Notes under the pieces: generated by a model | What the model was told of the DNA's origin: nothing | Database searches by the model: none | What the model saw: only the letters and a program-made list of their open reading frames with translations | Translations under genes and position numbers: made by a program | Part shown: one piece after another, positions 1-12,060 of the stretch | How positions within the stretch are numbered: the first letter of the stretch is position 1 | Layout: every line of letters starts with the position of its first letter | Assembly (NCBI GenBank): GCA_018398765.1 | Contig: JAHBMJ010005946.1 | Span: 1 to 53,055, forward strand | Source of the DNA: Chromera velia | Taxonomy: Eukaryota > Sar > Chromeraceae | Direction of reading: 5' to 3' | Length of the DNA: 53,055 nucleotides

Positions 1-270
1 ACAGCTACTTGGTCAAAAAGGCGACAGCTGGCACGCAGAGCAGCCCTGTTGGGACCAAACGGTGTTGAAACAACAGTTGCACACAATTCTGCCTAATGGG
101 ACAACTACTTTGTCAAAAAGGCGACAGCTGGCACACAGAGCAGCCCTGTTGGGACCAAACGGTGTTGAAACAACAGTTGCACACAATTCTGCCTAATGGG
201 ACAACTACTTTGTCAAAAAGGCGACAGCTGGCACGCAGAGCAGCCCTGTTGGGACCAAAAGGTGTTGAAT
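1..270. repeat. 100-bp tandem repeat, about 2.7 copies
   Basis: Three near-identical units begin at positions 1, 101 and 201, so the period is exactly 100 bp. The last unit breaks off near 270. Copies differ by a few substitutions (for example cagctacttgg versus caactactttg). Because 100 is not a multiple of three, the open frame across it is not a convincing protein. The unit contains cacaattctgccta, a 14-mer also found at the 3' end of the retrotransposon reading frame near 14575, so it may derive from a related element. The array continues off the left edge of the window. Confidence 0.85.
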
Positions 271-481
271 GGATGTGTTCTTGGTCCCAAAGGGCAAAGC
301 TGTTAGTCTTCATGGCTAATCGAGCCGATTTTGTTTTTGCTTCAGATTGGGGACACAAGATGTCACACAGCTCGGCCAAAAGAAACAGATTGTGGACTTC
401 CCATTTTTCCCCTTTTCGCTACTCCAAAGTACTCCAAAGGGACCCTTGCAATCCTACATGCGGGCCGACTCAGCAACTGAC

Positions 482-3400
482 CTGCAGAGCTGAGAGAGGT
501 ACGCGTCGAGTCCCTTCCGTCTGTCCTCCAAAAAGTTGGGGTCGAGTGGGTTGGGCACAAAGGGGGCCTTGGGAGGCAGTTGCGGCACGTGGGGGAAGAG
601 GCTCGGGTAGCTGCGGGAGAACAGCAGAAATCAAGGGTGATGATGGACAGGGAAGGACGGGACAGCAGAACAGAGGACTGTGAAGAGAGAAAAGCTCCGA
701 CAAAAAAGGGAGCCTCGGCCAAAATATCGTTTTTCCGTTGTTGTCTCTGTCTTTCTTTCTGTCGGTCGCTTCGCCTCTCTGTTGAAGTAATACGTCCAAA
801 ATTTGGACCTTACTTGTTAAAGAGAGCCAACAAGGGTGTCCTTTCTTTTTCGATCGACTGCATACGCAAAGAGTTTTCCTTCCTTCTCTAGATTTGTTCT
901 CTTCGAGACTCACCGAAGGGAGGCGAAGACTTGAAGGACTCTCACGTGCATTTCCGCAAAGTTTTGGTACCTGCACGGTCACTCATCCATTCGCTCATTT
1001 CTTTGGGTTCGTGAACGAGTAAGGGAAGAAAGAAAGACTTCAATTCAAATACGGCAACAACCAGGACCCGCCCCACTGAAACGACCGTCCTAACGAACAG
1101 ACGTGTGGGCAGAAAAAAAAAAGGTTCGCACGGGCAGTCAGTCCACCGTTCCTCCCTCTATGACAGCCTGCCAAAAGACCGCGACTTCATGCCATCAACA
1201 GACCGGGACCATGCACCATCTCAAGATCGCATGCCTGCATGCCTGACTTCCTTTTCGTTCTGAGCTAACTGACCGACCTACCGTTTCCTTGCTCCCCATC
1301 TGAACACTTCAGTTCCTGGCGACATCAGTCTGACATCCAGTTTGAACTCTGCATGGACACGCCTGCGTTGCTGTTCCTGCACAAGCACCACGTGGCTGAT
1401 ACCGGGTTCCAGAAAGGGGGGCTCCTTCAGGTTCGATACCAGGTCCACCACAGAGCCCTCACCCACCGTCTCCAGACGACGAGAGACCGTCTCTAAACTG
1501 TCCCCCCTGTCCCTTTCTGTCATCCCCCCCGACGCAGGTGCGAAGTCCCGCTCGTTGCTCCTCCACCCATGCTGCCCGTGCCTCTGTCGTTGAGGGCTGG
1601 TCAGATTCACCTGCATGAACAAAACAGCAGGGCAGAGACAAACATCAGGTGCCAGATGCAGAGTGCTCGACACTGACAATACACACGACTGATAGACTTT
1701 CGGGTAGTAACGCAGACCACCCTACTACACGCTGAAACCCAAGATGGAAAAGTTTTTCAGCGTCAAACTGAGTCCCCATCTGCCAACTCTCACCCGCCCC
1801 CCTGCGGATCGAATGTGTTGCTCAGCTCGTATCCTTCCACGGAACCGTCTGAAAGGCAAGAAAAAGAGGAGGCAAAAAAACAAAAAGAAACAAAACCAAC
1901 AAGCGCCTCACCGATCCCGCCACCATCAGCCTGTGGATGTAAGGGAGGAGCTCAAGAGGAACGTCAATGGGCTGGATGAAAGAGAGACAGGCCAAAATCA
2001 CCTGCAATGCACAAACCCATGCATGCATGCAGGCGTGCGCGTATTCGGGATCACAGAGAGTTAACGCAATCACCAAGTGCACAGGAGACAACTAGAGCAA
2101 GAAAGAAATGGGGGACAGAACACAAGCGAGCGAGGGCAGCGAGTGTGAAGGAGTGAGTGACTTTGTGGAGGGCAAGTAAGTGAACGAATTTGTATTCTAT
2201 CCCCCTCAATCGATTGCCTTGAGTGACTCGAGGTGCAATTCAGGTGAAGGATCACAGCACAAAACAAGACAAGACAAGAATTTACAGACGATTTTGAGTC
2301 CGTCTCCTGAGCCCCCTCCCCTTCCCGCAACCTACCCCCAGGCATGAATAGAGGAACAGGCCGAGGGCAACAGTTGCACAAACCCAATTGCCAGCAGAGG
2401 AGGGCAGCCAGATGTGGATGGGCTCAATCCAAGCCTTGTCCAATTCATTCCGAGCACAAATCGCCCACACAAATCTGACAGCGCCCTCCACGGCTGTGGC
2501 AAGCCAAAAGGACCTCAGGCAGCTCCACGACTGGGGAAGAAATCTGCAGGTGGGGGGGGGGGAGCCGCGTGCTTGTGCGTGTGCAGATGTGAAGAGGACT
2601 CGATCAGATGAGAGAATCAGCAGACAGACTTGATAATGAATGCCCATCATTGCAGGCAGAAGCAAAAAGGACGACAACCAGTTGACGTTGGTTGCATCAA
2701 CAAAACAGCAGGAAAAAAATGAGGGAAGAAGAAGAGGGAAGAACGGGCGTCAGTCAGTCAGACAGTCAGGCGGGAATCATATGAGAGAGAGAGAGCGCGC
2801 CTTCCTTTCCTTTTCCTTCCAGATAAAGACAGACAGCGTGGAGAAGGAAGGATGGACGGAGCATTCATTAATTGACGTGGAAGCGAATGGATGGGCGGGG
2901 GGGGGGGAGCAGAGCGGGCCGAAAGAAAGGGAGTAATCGAGAAGGAAGGAAGGAAGGAAGAGAGGCGCACTATCTGTATTCCAAATTCCCTCTCCTCATC
3001 CCCCCCAGGTCTGTAGGTTCCCTCCCTGACCGACCTGCTGTACTCCATCGAGAAGATTACAGCAGAGAAGGCCTGCAAGCAGGCACGCATTCAACCATAA
3101 AATTAATACACAGACAGGACAACACACAGATGGACCCAAACTCTTCCCAAAGCACTTTACTTGCATACGCATCATCCTGTCTGCCTGCGTGCCTGCCTTC
3201 GGAGAGGGAAAAGGGATTGATCTGATTCTCCCTCCATCGTTCTCGTCCTGCCTTCGGAGAGGGAAAAGGGATTGATCTGATTCTCGTCCCCGTCGACAGT
3301 CAGAGAAGCAGGGTGGCCAATGCCATTTGTGAATATTTGAGGTAACAAAGGCAGCCGGCTTCTATCTCCTTCTTAAGGTGCGTTGTCTCCACCCACTTCA

Positions 3401-3537
3401 ACTCACACCGCGCCCCTGGCTGTGTGACTCACAACCTCACTCAGAGTAGGTAAAGCTGGACCAAGTTAAGCACTCATATGCTTGCACGATTTGTCTTTTC
3501 GACGTGTGAGTTCAAAAATCCCACTTTAATCTCTCCA

Positions 3538-3569
<32 letters not shown>

Positions 3570-5688
3570 ACGGACGGACGGACGGACTGACTGACTGACT
3601 GACTGACTGACTGACTGACGGACTGACTGACTGACTGACCGACCGACCCAGACGATGCAGTGCAGACCCCAGCTGAGGTCCACGTAGACTTTCCGGTGGC
3701 TGGCGCCGAGTAGCAGGGCAGCTGTCAAGGCGGCAGAGAGGGCGAAGCACAGCCAGGTGCAGACCTTCTTGGCTTGGTGGACGGGGGGGGCCCTGCAATC
3801 AAATCAATTCAAATTAAGGTGGGAAGACAGAGACAGGAAGGATGGAAGGAGGGTGTTCCATCGGATTCATGTTGAAATGGAGAGATGCAAAGCGAGTGTG
3901 AGAGGGCAGGAAAACAGAGAAAGGAAGAGCAAAGGATTCTCACCCTCTCTCTGCCGCACCGAGGTAGTCCGGACGTCATGAAGTGTTGCGAAGCACAATT
4001 CTCTTTGCTTCTGGCGTCCGAACTTGGCTATCAAACTCACAGACACACTCACAGTGCGCGTTTTCTTCGGAAACAAATCTGGTCTGACGAACGGATAACG
4101 TAAAGCTCACACCCTGAGACGGGTGCTTTAAAGAAGTGAATAAGAAAGGGACAGAGCGAAAAGGGGGTAAAAAGACGTGGTGATAAGAAAGGGTGGAGAC
4201 AAAAAAGAAAGATGCAGCCACGTACACGCACAGACACAGACACAGACACTCACTCACACACTCTCTCTCTCTCTCACACACACGCAGAGAAAAAGAAAGA
4301 GAGACAGATAAACAGATAAGCATACACAGGCCAACCGACTGACGGACCTTGCAGGAGGGCTCGAAAGAGCGACCACACGGAGCTCAAGCCATCGGAGTGT
4401 CAGGAGAACCAAGAACAAGACGTAAAAGAGCACAATGCCGCTGCATACATTCACGCATCAATCAGACCAGGCGTAAATGAAAAAACCCATGGAGTAGGAT
4501 CTCATAAGTCCACAGGACCGCTGTGGAAAGTTTCTTTTTTTGTTTTTTTCGCATGCGGCTCTTTCGTGTCTCACATTTTCTTTTCGATGATGCGTTTGGA
4601 ACTATAAATGACAGCCCTCATCTGTGTGATTCTTTTTTTTGTGCTTATGCGCTTACCTCTCAATGATGCAGTCGTCTGTCTGGATGGCAGCGTGTCTCTC
4701 CGTGACTCCGTCCTGCAAAGGGAGGGAAAAAAGCGGAAGAGGAGAAAAAAGGAGTATGGGGTGAGTCACGCAACAACAAAAAAAGACAGAGCTAACATAC
4801 ACGTGACGAAAACAGAAAAGGGATTCAACTCGTCCACCAAACCCCATAAGCCACACGGAAGGGGACGCAAACCTTCAGTCAGACAGACAGAACGATACCA
4901 GAAAAAAGTTGAATCTTCTCTCGAGGGCCCCTACAAAAGGCCGGTCTACTTCCGAAGCAACAAAAATAAACTCGCTGCACGCGCAAAACAAAACTACCAT
5001 GACGTAAAATTTCCAGCAAACCAAATCCTCGTGAAGGAAGGAGGCGGTGCCGTGGGGAAAAAGAGACAGGAAGAGACATTGCCAAAATTACGTGCAGGGA
5101 AAAATCTTGAGAACCGGTGGAATGAGGGAGACCCAAGCTTCAGAACAGAATCCTCGTACGCGAGAAGAGGGGAGGATTGCAGGGCGAACACATGGAGACA
5201 AATAAGGATAAAAGAAAAAAAAAATGAGTTGGGGGTCAGAAGAGAGTCAGAGAGGAGGTAGCGGCCGAAAGAGGCAGGCACTCGGAGGATGCACGATAAC
5301 GTGTGAGGAAGAAATGGGACGAGGGCGACACAGGGAGAAAAGTAGACGTACCAGTGTTACACCGCAGTATTCCGACTGAAGAAAGTCCTGGGCAGAAGAA
5401 GCACCTAGGGCCCCGGCCGTGGTTCTCTCTGGTTCGAGGCCGGGGCCCTCACTCATAGAAGAGTCCCCTGAGGCCTCAGTGGGAGTCTTCAAAGTGTCTC
5501 CACCAACCGCACCGGGGACAACCGTGCTCTCTCTGTTGATCAATTCATCAGCAATCTGAAGGAAGGCCCCGGCGACGTCAGAGAGACCGGACGCGTCACT
5601 GCGGAGCAGTCTGGTGTAGGCGTGTGGGTGCATGGAGAGGTACCAAACGACCGACGCACGCCCGGACACGAAGTCAGATACCAAAAAC
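482..5688 (-). CDS. Multi-pass membrane protein with PX domain (partial, at least 10 exons)
   Basis: Minus-strand exons with matching phases: 5352-5688, 4657-4712, 4348-4440, 3648-3792, 3035-3072, 2336-2543, 1912-2001, 1282-1610, 914-970, 482-610 (494 codons). In order, the product has a soluble N-terminal part of about 130 residues, about five hydrophobic segments (for example GIVLFYVLFLVLLTL and a long one ending near 1950), a linker of about 80 residues, and a PX domain. The PX evidence is the RYQNF stretch after the first strands, the proline-rich LPPK loop, and a following helix containing FLEDRRKGLDAYL. PX domains bind phosphoinositides, so a role at endosomal or vacuolar membranes is likely. 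The 3' end lies beyond the left edge. A further 5' exon may be 5772-5842, at low confidence. I considered an ABCC-type TMD0 but the long soluble N-terminus argues against it. The gene is divergent from PEX12. Confidence 0.72.
3192..3285. repeat. Perfect 39-bp direct duplication
   Basis: The segments 3192-3230 and 3247-3285 are identical over 39 bp (starting cctgccttcggagaggg) and lie 55 bp apart. They sit in an intron of the minus-strand PX gene. Perfect identity points to a recent local duplication. Confidence 0.85.
3538..3647. repeat. GACT/GACG tetranucleotide microsatellite starting at a splice donor
   Basis: About 110 bp of GACT and GACG units on the plus strand (GTCA/GTCG on the minus strand). 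It begins immediately at the 5' splice site of the PX-gene exon 3648-3792, so the donor is the first repeat unit. Confidence 0.9.
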
Positions 5689-5978
5689 CTGAGACGATTT
5701 CATGGCGCCTCGTTATGAAGATCCTGTCTCTCACTGCATGCACCTCCAATGCGGAGACAGAATGCTCGATCTACCTTGAATGCAGGTCCGAGTCTCGGTG
5801 ACAGGCTGGGATTTGTCTTCGACTTTTGGGCACCCGACACCTTCGCTGTACGCAGGTAGAGTGGTGCATCTTCGGAAAAGCAGAACTCAGGAGTCCATCG
5901 ATTAAGAGCAGTCAGATTAGGTTCTCACTGCTTTTCAGAGCGATACACAAGGGCTGATCTGCCGAGCGATGTTTTAGC

Positions 5979-6133
5979 TCGGTCAGCCGCTCCGGCCTTT
6001 TGGGGCGTCCATTTTGGTCGGTCCCCAAGGAAGGACCATGCAGACGCCAATCCCCCCTGCAGGTCATTTCGGCCTTTTCGGGCGCGTCCATTTAATTTGG
6101 TCGGTCCCCATGCAAGGAAGGGCCAGACGCTAT
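5979..6133. repeat. Imperfect direct repeat, about 65 bp x 2
   Basis: Two copies, about 5984-6046 and 6066-6133, share ccggccttttgggg-like, gcgtccattt and ttggtcggtcccca blocks followed by aaggaaggaccatg-like sequence. They lie between the divergent PX-domain gene and PEX12, in what should be a shared promoter region. No protein reading is convincing. The rest of the 5690-6638 interval shows no clear gene apart from a possible minus-strand exon at 5772-5842. Confidence 0.65.
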
Positions 6134-6638
6134 GCCCCGGCCGGCTCATGCCGTTAGCTCGACCCAGCCCACTCGAGACATGCAGTTGTGTTCTTTGACG
6201 TCAGCTTCTCTCGGAGACGGTCTACGTAGACTACGTGTCATCAGTATTCATCAGTACCGTGAAGTCGCTGTTGAAAGCGGCCATAATTGCATGATGCTTA
6301 CACGGTCCGATGGACAGTACAGTCTTGGCCGCTAGCTTTTTCCAGATCTGATTGGTGCTTACATGATGGCGACTGCATCAAGAGGTTCTGAAAAGGAGGC
6401 TCAATGTTATGAACACCAGACGTGCGAAAGTAGTACGTGTCCTCAAACCGGAAGCTGGTCTGGTCCGTCGACTGAGTGAGTCACTGAGGTCATTGTGATC
6501 TGCCGTCTAAATGCAAAGTAATGCTTCTATGTTTCTGAGTTACAGCTGGTGTGAAAACTAGAAAGGCAGAAAGTGTTTTCTCTGAAGGGTTTTGGGCACA
6601 GTTTCCAAAGGGGTAAGACCCGGCAGGTCTAAGAAAGT

Positions 6639-8658
6639 ATGGACGCTCGAACTTTCATCACAAGTCTGTATGCGAGTACGGGAGGAGCCCCTTCCTTCTT
6701 CGAGTTGCTCGCTCAAGAAAAACTTCTGGCGGGACTTCATCCCGCAGTTCGCTTTGTGGTGAACGTCTTGGCTGATAGGTGAGCTCGGCACCCTTTCACG
6801 TGGTTGATAGGGGGCACGCTGTGCAGGTCTTCTGTCCAAACCCCCATGCTCTTACGCCCCCATGTATCTCTTGCTTTCAGAAATTCCATTTCTTCTCTCC
6901 TGCTCCATTACTCCCCTGAACCCCCGACTTTCTCGACCTCTGCAGGGCCTCATTTGATTTGATGCGCTCGACGATTTTGTTTTTCTTTTGCGGGAACTTT
7001 CCCTTCTCGTACCTCTCGCAAATGCCCTGGGTTCCCTCCCCATTCCTTCAGCCCCCCTCTTGTCCCCTCGCGTGCATGCAGGTATCCTGAGTGGAGCCCT
7101 CGTCTGTCGAAGTGGGAATGGTACTTCTGGGTCCTGCTGGGGTGCACGGAACTGCACTTTCTACACAACAATCAGGTTGCAAGGGGAAGGGAGAGGGGTG
7201 GGAGGGAGGGAGGGAGGCGGTGTTTGGGTACTCCCTCCGAGGCGGTGTTTGGGTACTCCCGGCATGTGCTTTCCTTTTCTTTGACGCGGGCACGTGCATC
7301 GATCTGCTGGAAGTTTTGGGTTCCTCGTGGTTCCTCCAATGGTTTGATTGATCATTGCTGGCCCTCTCTCGTTTCCCTTTTGTGAATCGACAACGGCCGA
7401 CTTATTCACAACCAATTTCTCGGGCTTTCTGTCGCCCTCTTCGACCGTGTACTTGCCTGCTTGCCTGCATACATACGTCTTGCTTTTGACTTTACGAGTC
7501 AGAGGGCAGAAGCGAAAACCTAAAGAGTAGGAAGCGCGAGAACTTGCAGTCTGCCTGTCTGTTGATTGAAACACATTCCATGCTGTGCAGGGTTCTTTCT
7601 CAGAATACTTCTATGAAGTCAGAAGAGAAGTCCTTCCGCGTCAAGTGTTGCTCCACACAGCAAAGCAAGGAGGGGGTGGAGGTGGAGGGGTTGAGAGCGT
7701 GAAACGGGCACTTACTGGAGGGGTGCGGCATCTGTTTGCCCTGTTCACGTTGACTGGTGGGAAGACGAAACAGCCAAAAGGGGGTCTTTCAAAACTTCAA
7801 GCGGATCGCGAGGATGGTCCGGATGAGGACGAGGCGCGAAAGATGGAGCAAGTCAGTGAGTTTAGGGATTGATTCATGAGCGTTATCACTCATGGCCCTG
7901 GCTCATTGAGATGGTTTTCTTTTCTAGTCCTTCGCTTCAATCAACTTCGTGTCTGTCCGTCAGTCCATTTGGCAGCAACATTCGCCTATCAGATAGCTCG
8001 GTCTTGGCATGCCCATACGTGCGTAAAGTAGCTCGGAAGTTCTTGACTTGCCGTCAATCGCGTCATCAGGTTGCCTGCCCTGCTCTGTAGTTTTTTCTGG
8101 TGTTTCCTTTCGGGGCCTTTTGCGGGCGAGCTCGTTTATACATATACCGACCTACCTGGGTGCATGCTTGCATCTTGGTTGCAGCTGCGCGCATTGGCTA
8201 TGCGGGTGGGTCGCCCCTTGAGCCTTCCTCGCCTACTCCTTTCTGTCTTCTTCGTCGTCGGCCTGCCTCTCTTGAAGGCCCGTCTCCACGAATGGCACCA
8301 GGCCGCCGTTGCAGAAACGTCTCTGCGGGGGGGGGACGAAGAAGAGCCTGATGGGGAGGAGCGGGGGTGGAGAGAGAAGACCTGGAGGGCCTGGCGTCTC
8401 TTCCTTGTGAAGGGGTTCCCCTGGGTACACGCAGGACACCAAGGCGTGTGTGCCGCCTACCAACTCCTTTTCCTACTGGATCCCATCAGATTCCCCCACT
8501 GGTCCCCGCACCTTCACTGTCTTAGTCTCGTCCTCAGGTCTGTTTTTTTTTTTTTTCGCCTTCGAAGTTCTTTTTTGAAGTCTGGGTGGGCAGCCAGAAG
8601 AACACCCAGCACCAAATAAGCTCTCATGCCCTCAGACGCACGATCTCTCTCTTTCTCG

Positions 8659-8691
<33 letters not shown>

Positions 8692-9195
8692 CCCTTCGGG
8701 TTCACACACGCAGGTGCACAACGACATAGTCAGGCAGGCACCATCCCAGATCAGCAGTCTTGAACCGTCCGCAGTTGTGTCGGCATCGTTGCGTTATTTC
8801 CGTTGTGCATGGCGTCTCTCTCTCTTGGGCTTGACGCAAGACAGGCTCGTTGGTTCTGTGGCTCGGGTCTTGTGTTCATACCCAATTTTTCGCGTCGACT
8901 TTCTTCTTTCGCCCACTGCTCTTCTGTCCGTTGGAATGAGCAGGAGGGCGCCTCCCTCTTCGTCAGAGAGTCCTGAGATGATCGCAGCCAGTGCTGCTGC
9001 CGCGGCTTCTCTGCCGTTTTGGGAAAGGGTTCTGGGAGCGACCGCACGGGGAGTGGGTACTTCGCTCAAATGGGCAGCCCTAGGAGGTGAGTGGGCCAGG
9101 GGGAAGATTGAAAGGCAAGATGTGTCTAAGCAGGTTCACATCATTTGCATGAAGGGAAGGCGAGAGGAGAAAGGAGACTAAGACTAGATTGATTC

Positions 9196-9238
<43 letters not shown>

Positions 9239-9764
9239 AGACTTGCAAAACAAAAAAAAACAGATGAATGAGGAAGCACTTCAGGACGAACAAAACTGAC
9301 AGTCGAGCAGGGGACGCAGGCAGGAAATTGGCCGAAAGCAGCAAAGAAAAGTTGGGAAATGACAAAATTCCACCTGTCTACTTGAGATGGTCGCCGTCAA
9401 CATAATTTGTAAAAGCACTCATTTCTTCCTCCAGGCTTTTTTTTTTTCATCTTTCTCCCGAAATGACTTCTTTCGTGGCTCACTGTTTCTCCCTGCGACC
9501 ACTCACTGTGCGAACCCGTTTCGTACGTCACACCATTCTTCTTCACCCTGCATGAACAACCCCACCCATTTGGTTAGTCCTTCACTTCCCTTTCCCTCCT
9601 CTCTACCCACATCCACCACCCTCATTTCTTCCTTCCTTCTTGCCTCCCTGCCTCCTTGCCTGTCTGTAATCAATCAATCAATCAATCAATCCATCAATCA
9701 ATCAATCAATCTATTAGTCAGTCAGTCAGTCAGTCAATCAATCAATCAATCGATCAATCAATCC

Positions 9765-9805
<41 letters not shown>

Positions 9806-10889
9806 GCAGGGATCTACGGCCTGAGGCTTCTCGAGTGGTACTATCAGGCTGAAGCGCAACTGCAACCCCAGAAGCGAATGGAGCCGCCACCACCCCCCAA
9901 GAGGCCACGGCCCCAAATTACAGATTCGCACCGAAGATCTCAAGATCCATCAGGAGCTCTAACTGAATCAGACCCAAGCAGGGCAGAAGCAGGAGCAGAA
10001 GGGGAAGACGAGGACGTCCCGCCGGCCCCTGACGTGTACCCCCCCGCAGACCCACGACTCTGTCCTTTGTGCCACAGACCGAGAGCAAATCCGGTCAGTC
10101 AGTCAGTCATTCTGTCAGGAAAAAAAAAAACGTGTAGTCTGTCAGTCAGCCAATCGGTCCGTCAGTCGGTCTGTCCGCGTCAACGCACTGTCCCGCTTTG
10201 TTGAAGGACTCCTTTCCACTGGAAGCCAAGTCAAAAAGCAAGATAAGTATCAGAGAAGTCCGCAGAGAATTCATACACGCAGGCAAACTTCGTAGATACC
10301 CGGCGAAGAAAGGGGGTTTAGATGCAGACAGGCAGACAGGCTGAGACAGAAATGGTGCCTGGCTCTGATCTAAATCTGATTTGTTTGTTTTGGACTTCCT
10401 TCTCCTTAGCTCATCCATCCGTCCGTCCATCACCCGTGTTTTTTCTTTTCACATGACCGTCGGTGGAAAGGATGGAGACAGCATCGCAACTGTTTGTCTG
10501 TCTGCATGTCTGTGTGCCCCCCCCCCCCCNNNNNNNNNNNNNNNNNNNNNNNNNNNNNNNNNNNNNNNNNNNNNNNNNNNNNNNNNNNNNNNNNNNNNNN
10601 NNNNNNNNNNNNNNNNNNNNNNNNNNNNNNNNNNNNNNNNNNNNNNNNNNNNNNNNNNNNNNNNNNNNNNNNNNNNNNNNNNNNNNNNNNNNNNNNNNNN
10701 NNNNNNNNNNNNNNNNNNNNNNNNNNNNNNNNNNNNNNNNNNNNNNNNNNNNNNNNNNNNNNNNNNNNNNNNNNNNNNNNNNNNNNNNNNNNNNNNNNNN
10801 NNNNNNNNNNNNNNNNNNNNNNNNNNNNNNNCTCTCTCTCTGCGTGTATGTGTGTGTATGTGTGTGTATTTGTGTGTATTCGTGTGTAT

Positions 10890-10928
<39 letters not shown>

Positions 10929-11279
10929 TAGATCTGTGAATGTCTGTGTGAGTGAGTGTATGTGCATATGCGCATTTGTGCTTCTTCCAACAACTCTGCA
11001 GGCTGCGTGTGTGTCTTCTGGCTTCGTCTTCTGCTACTCCTGCATTGTTCCTTTTGTTCGGGAGCATGAACGGTCGGCAAATGTTGCGTGCTAGGAGAGG
11101 AGGGAAAGATGGATTACGTTCTTGGCAGACTTGTAGACGGATTTGCTATTTGACCCGTCTTGCCTCCTTCTTTATGCATGGCACGGCTGAAGGTGGTCTG
11201 AAGAAGAGATGGGGAGCTCCGGAGTCCATCCTTTCTTTCTTTCTTTCTTTCTTTGTTTCCTTGTTTCCTTGTTTCTTTG

Positions 11280-11311
<32 letters not shown>

Positions 11312-11499
11312 TTTCCTTCCTTACTTACTTACTTTCCCTCCTGATTTCTGTCTGCTTCTATGTCTCTATGTTTTTCTTGTCGCTCAGTTTCCTGCTTCTG
11401 ATATGTCAATGGCAAAATAATGTACGTGGGTGGATGTTGGGAATAGGTGCAGGGAGACATGTGGGTGGATTAGTGGGCAACGGTTCAATGTGTGGAGAT

Positions 11500-11540
<41 letters not shown>

Positions 11541-11593
11541 GTGCGTGTGCGTGTGCAAGTGAAGGAGTGAGTAAGTGAGTGAGTGAGTGTGAG

Positions 11594-11629
<36 letters not shown>

Positions 11630-11822
11630 TGTGAGTGAGTGAGTGAGTGAGTGAGACAGAGCATGAATATACATGAATATGAATGTGAGTATGAGTGTGA
11701 GTGAGCGAGTGACCATGTAAACATTCTAGTGTGTATCCGCATTTTCGTGCAGCTGTCCAGTCACAGGGGTTCCTTCTTCGGAAATTCATGTACGGAGAAT
11801 TTTTGAGCAGCCTGCTGCCTGA
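6639..11822 (+). CDS. PEX12: Peroxin-12 (peroxisomal RING E3 ligase subunit)
   Basis: Eight exons: 6639-6778, 7082-7175, 7591-7851, 8185-8537, 8845-9086, 9810-10093, 11002-11072, 11753-11822, giving 504 residues, longer than animal PEX12 (about 360). PEX12 is a peroxisomal membrane protein that forms the ligase complex with PEX2 and PEX10 and ubiquitinates the receptor PEX5. Diagnostic features are the N-terminal APSFFELLAQ block, FSEYFYEVRR in exon 3, the LPLLKARLHEWHQ segment in exon 4, and LLEWYYQ followed by a proline run in exon 6. The C-terminal zinc-binding part is split over three exons: CPLC, then FVFCYSC, then RCPVTGVPS. Exon 5 is the weak point: its acceptor could instead be at 8757, adding 29 residues, and both choices keep frame. 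Intron 6 holds an assembly gap. Glycine-rich and acidic insertions are lineage-specific. Confidence 0.9.
8661..9233. repeat. (CA)n and (GA)n microsatellites in PEX12 introns
   Basis: A CA run at about 8661-8690 lies in intron 4 and a GA run at about 9200-9234 lies in intron 5. They are pure dinucleotide repeats and explain the low-complexity open frames seen there. Confidence 0.9.
9668..9806. repeat. (AATC)n/(CAGT)n microsatellite ending at a splice acceptor
   Basis: About 140 bp of caat units interrupted by a short cagt block. It runs directly into the acceptor of PEX12 exon 6 (tcatgcag at 9802-9809). Open frames across it are repeat artefacts. Confidence 0.92.
10530..10831. other. Assembly gap (Ns) in PEX12 intron 6
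   Basis: 302 Ns preceded by a poly-C run. Since exons 6 and 7 join in phase and the RING-like motif is continuous across them, the gap probably hides only intron sequence. It is followed by CT and TG microsatellite to about 10930. Confidence 0.95.
11220..11660. repeat. CTTT, CT, GT and GAGT microsatellites in PEX12 intron 7
   Basis: CTTT/CCTT units run from about 11227 to 11335, then CT and GT/GAGT runs from about 11503 to 11660. These are simple repeats within the last PEX12 intron. Confidence 0.9.
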
Positions 11823-11931
11823 GATGGATCAAGTCTATTATCAAGGCAAGACCGTGCCAAGACGTTCTATCACAAGCCATATTAATGCTATCATTTAGGG
11901 TATCATTGATGACAGGTTTCTCAGAGATGCG

Positions 11932-11973
<42 letters not shown>

Positions 11974-12060
11974 ATGTATAAATATAAAATGCATGTAAAA
12001 CAATTCTAACATTTGCTAAAACATTACTTACGACAAGATTTATGATTTAATTTACTTGCA
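11823..12060. other. PEX12 3' flank, AT-rich with (TA)n
   Basis: A 238-bp stretch after the PEX12 stop. It contains a TA dinucleotide run at about 11935-11964 and AT-rich sequence directly upstream of the retrotransposon remnant. No gene is seen. Confidence 0.7.

Noticed and set aside
2282-2677. PX gene as an ABCC-type transporter (TMD0 region)
   Set aside because: The pattern of membrane segments resembles TMD0, but about 130 soluble residues precede it and a PX domain follows. No ABC motif is in the window, so I keep a neutral description.
8714-9086. PEX12 exon 5 starting at the strong acceptor cacacgcag (8713)
   Set aside because: Phase does not match exon 4 (which leaves two bases) and reading on in the required frame meets a TAG. 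Acceptors at 8844 or 8757 keep the frame.
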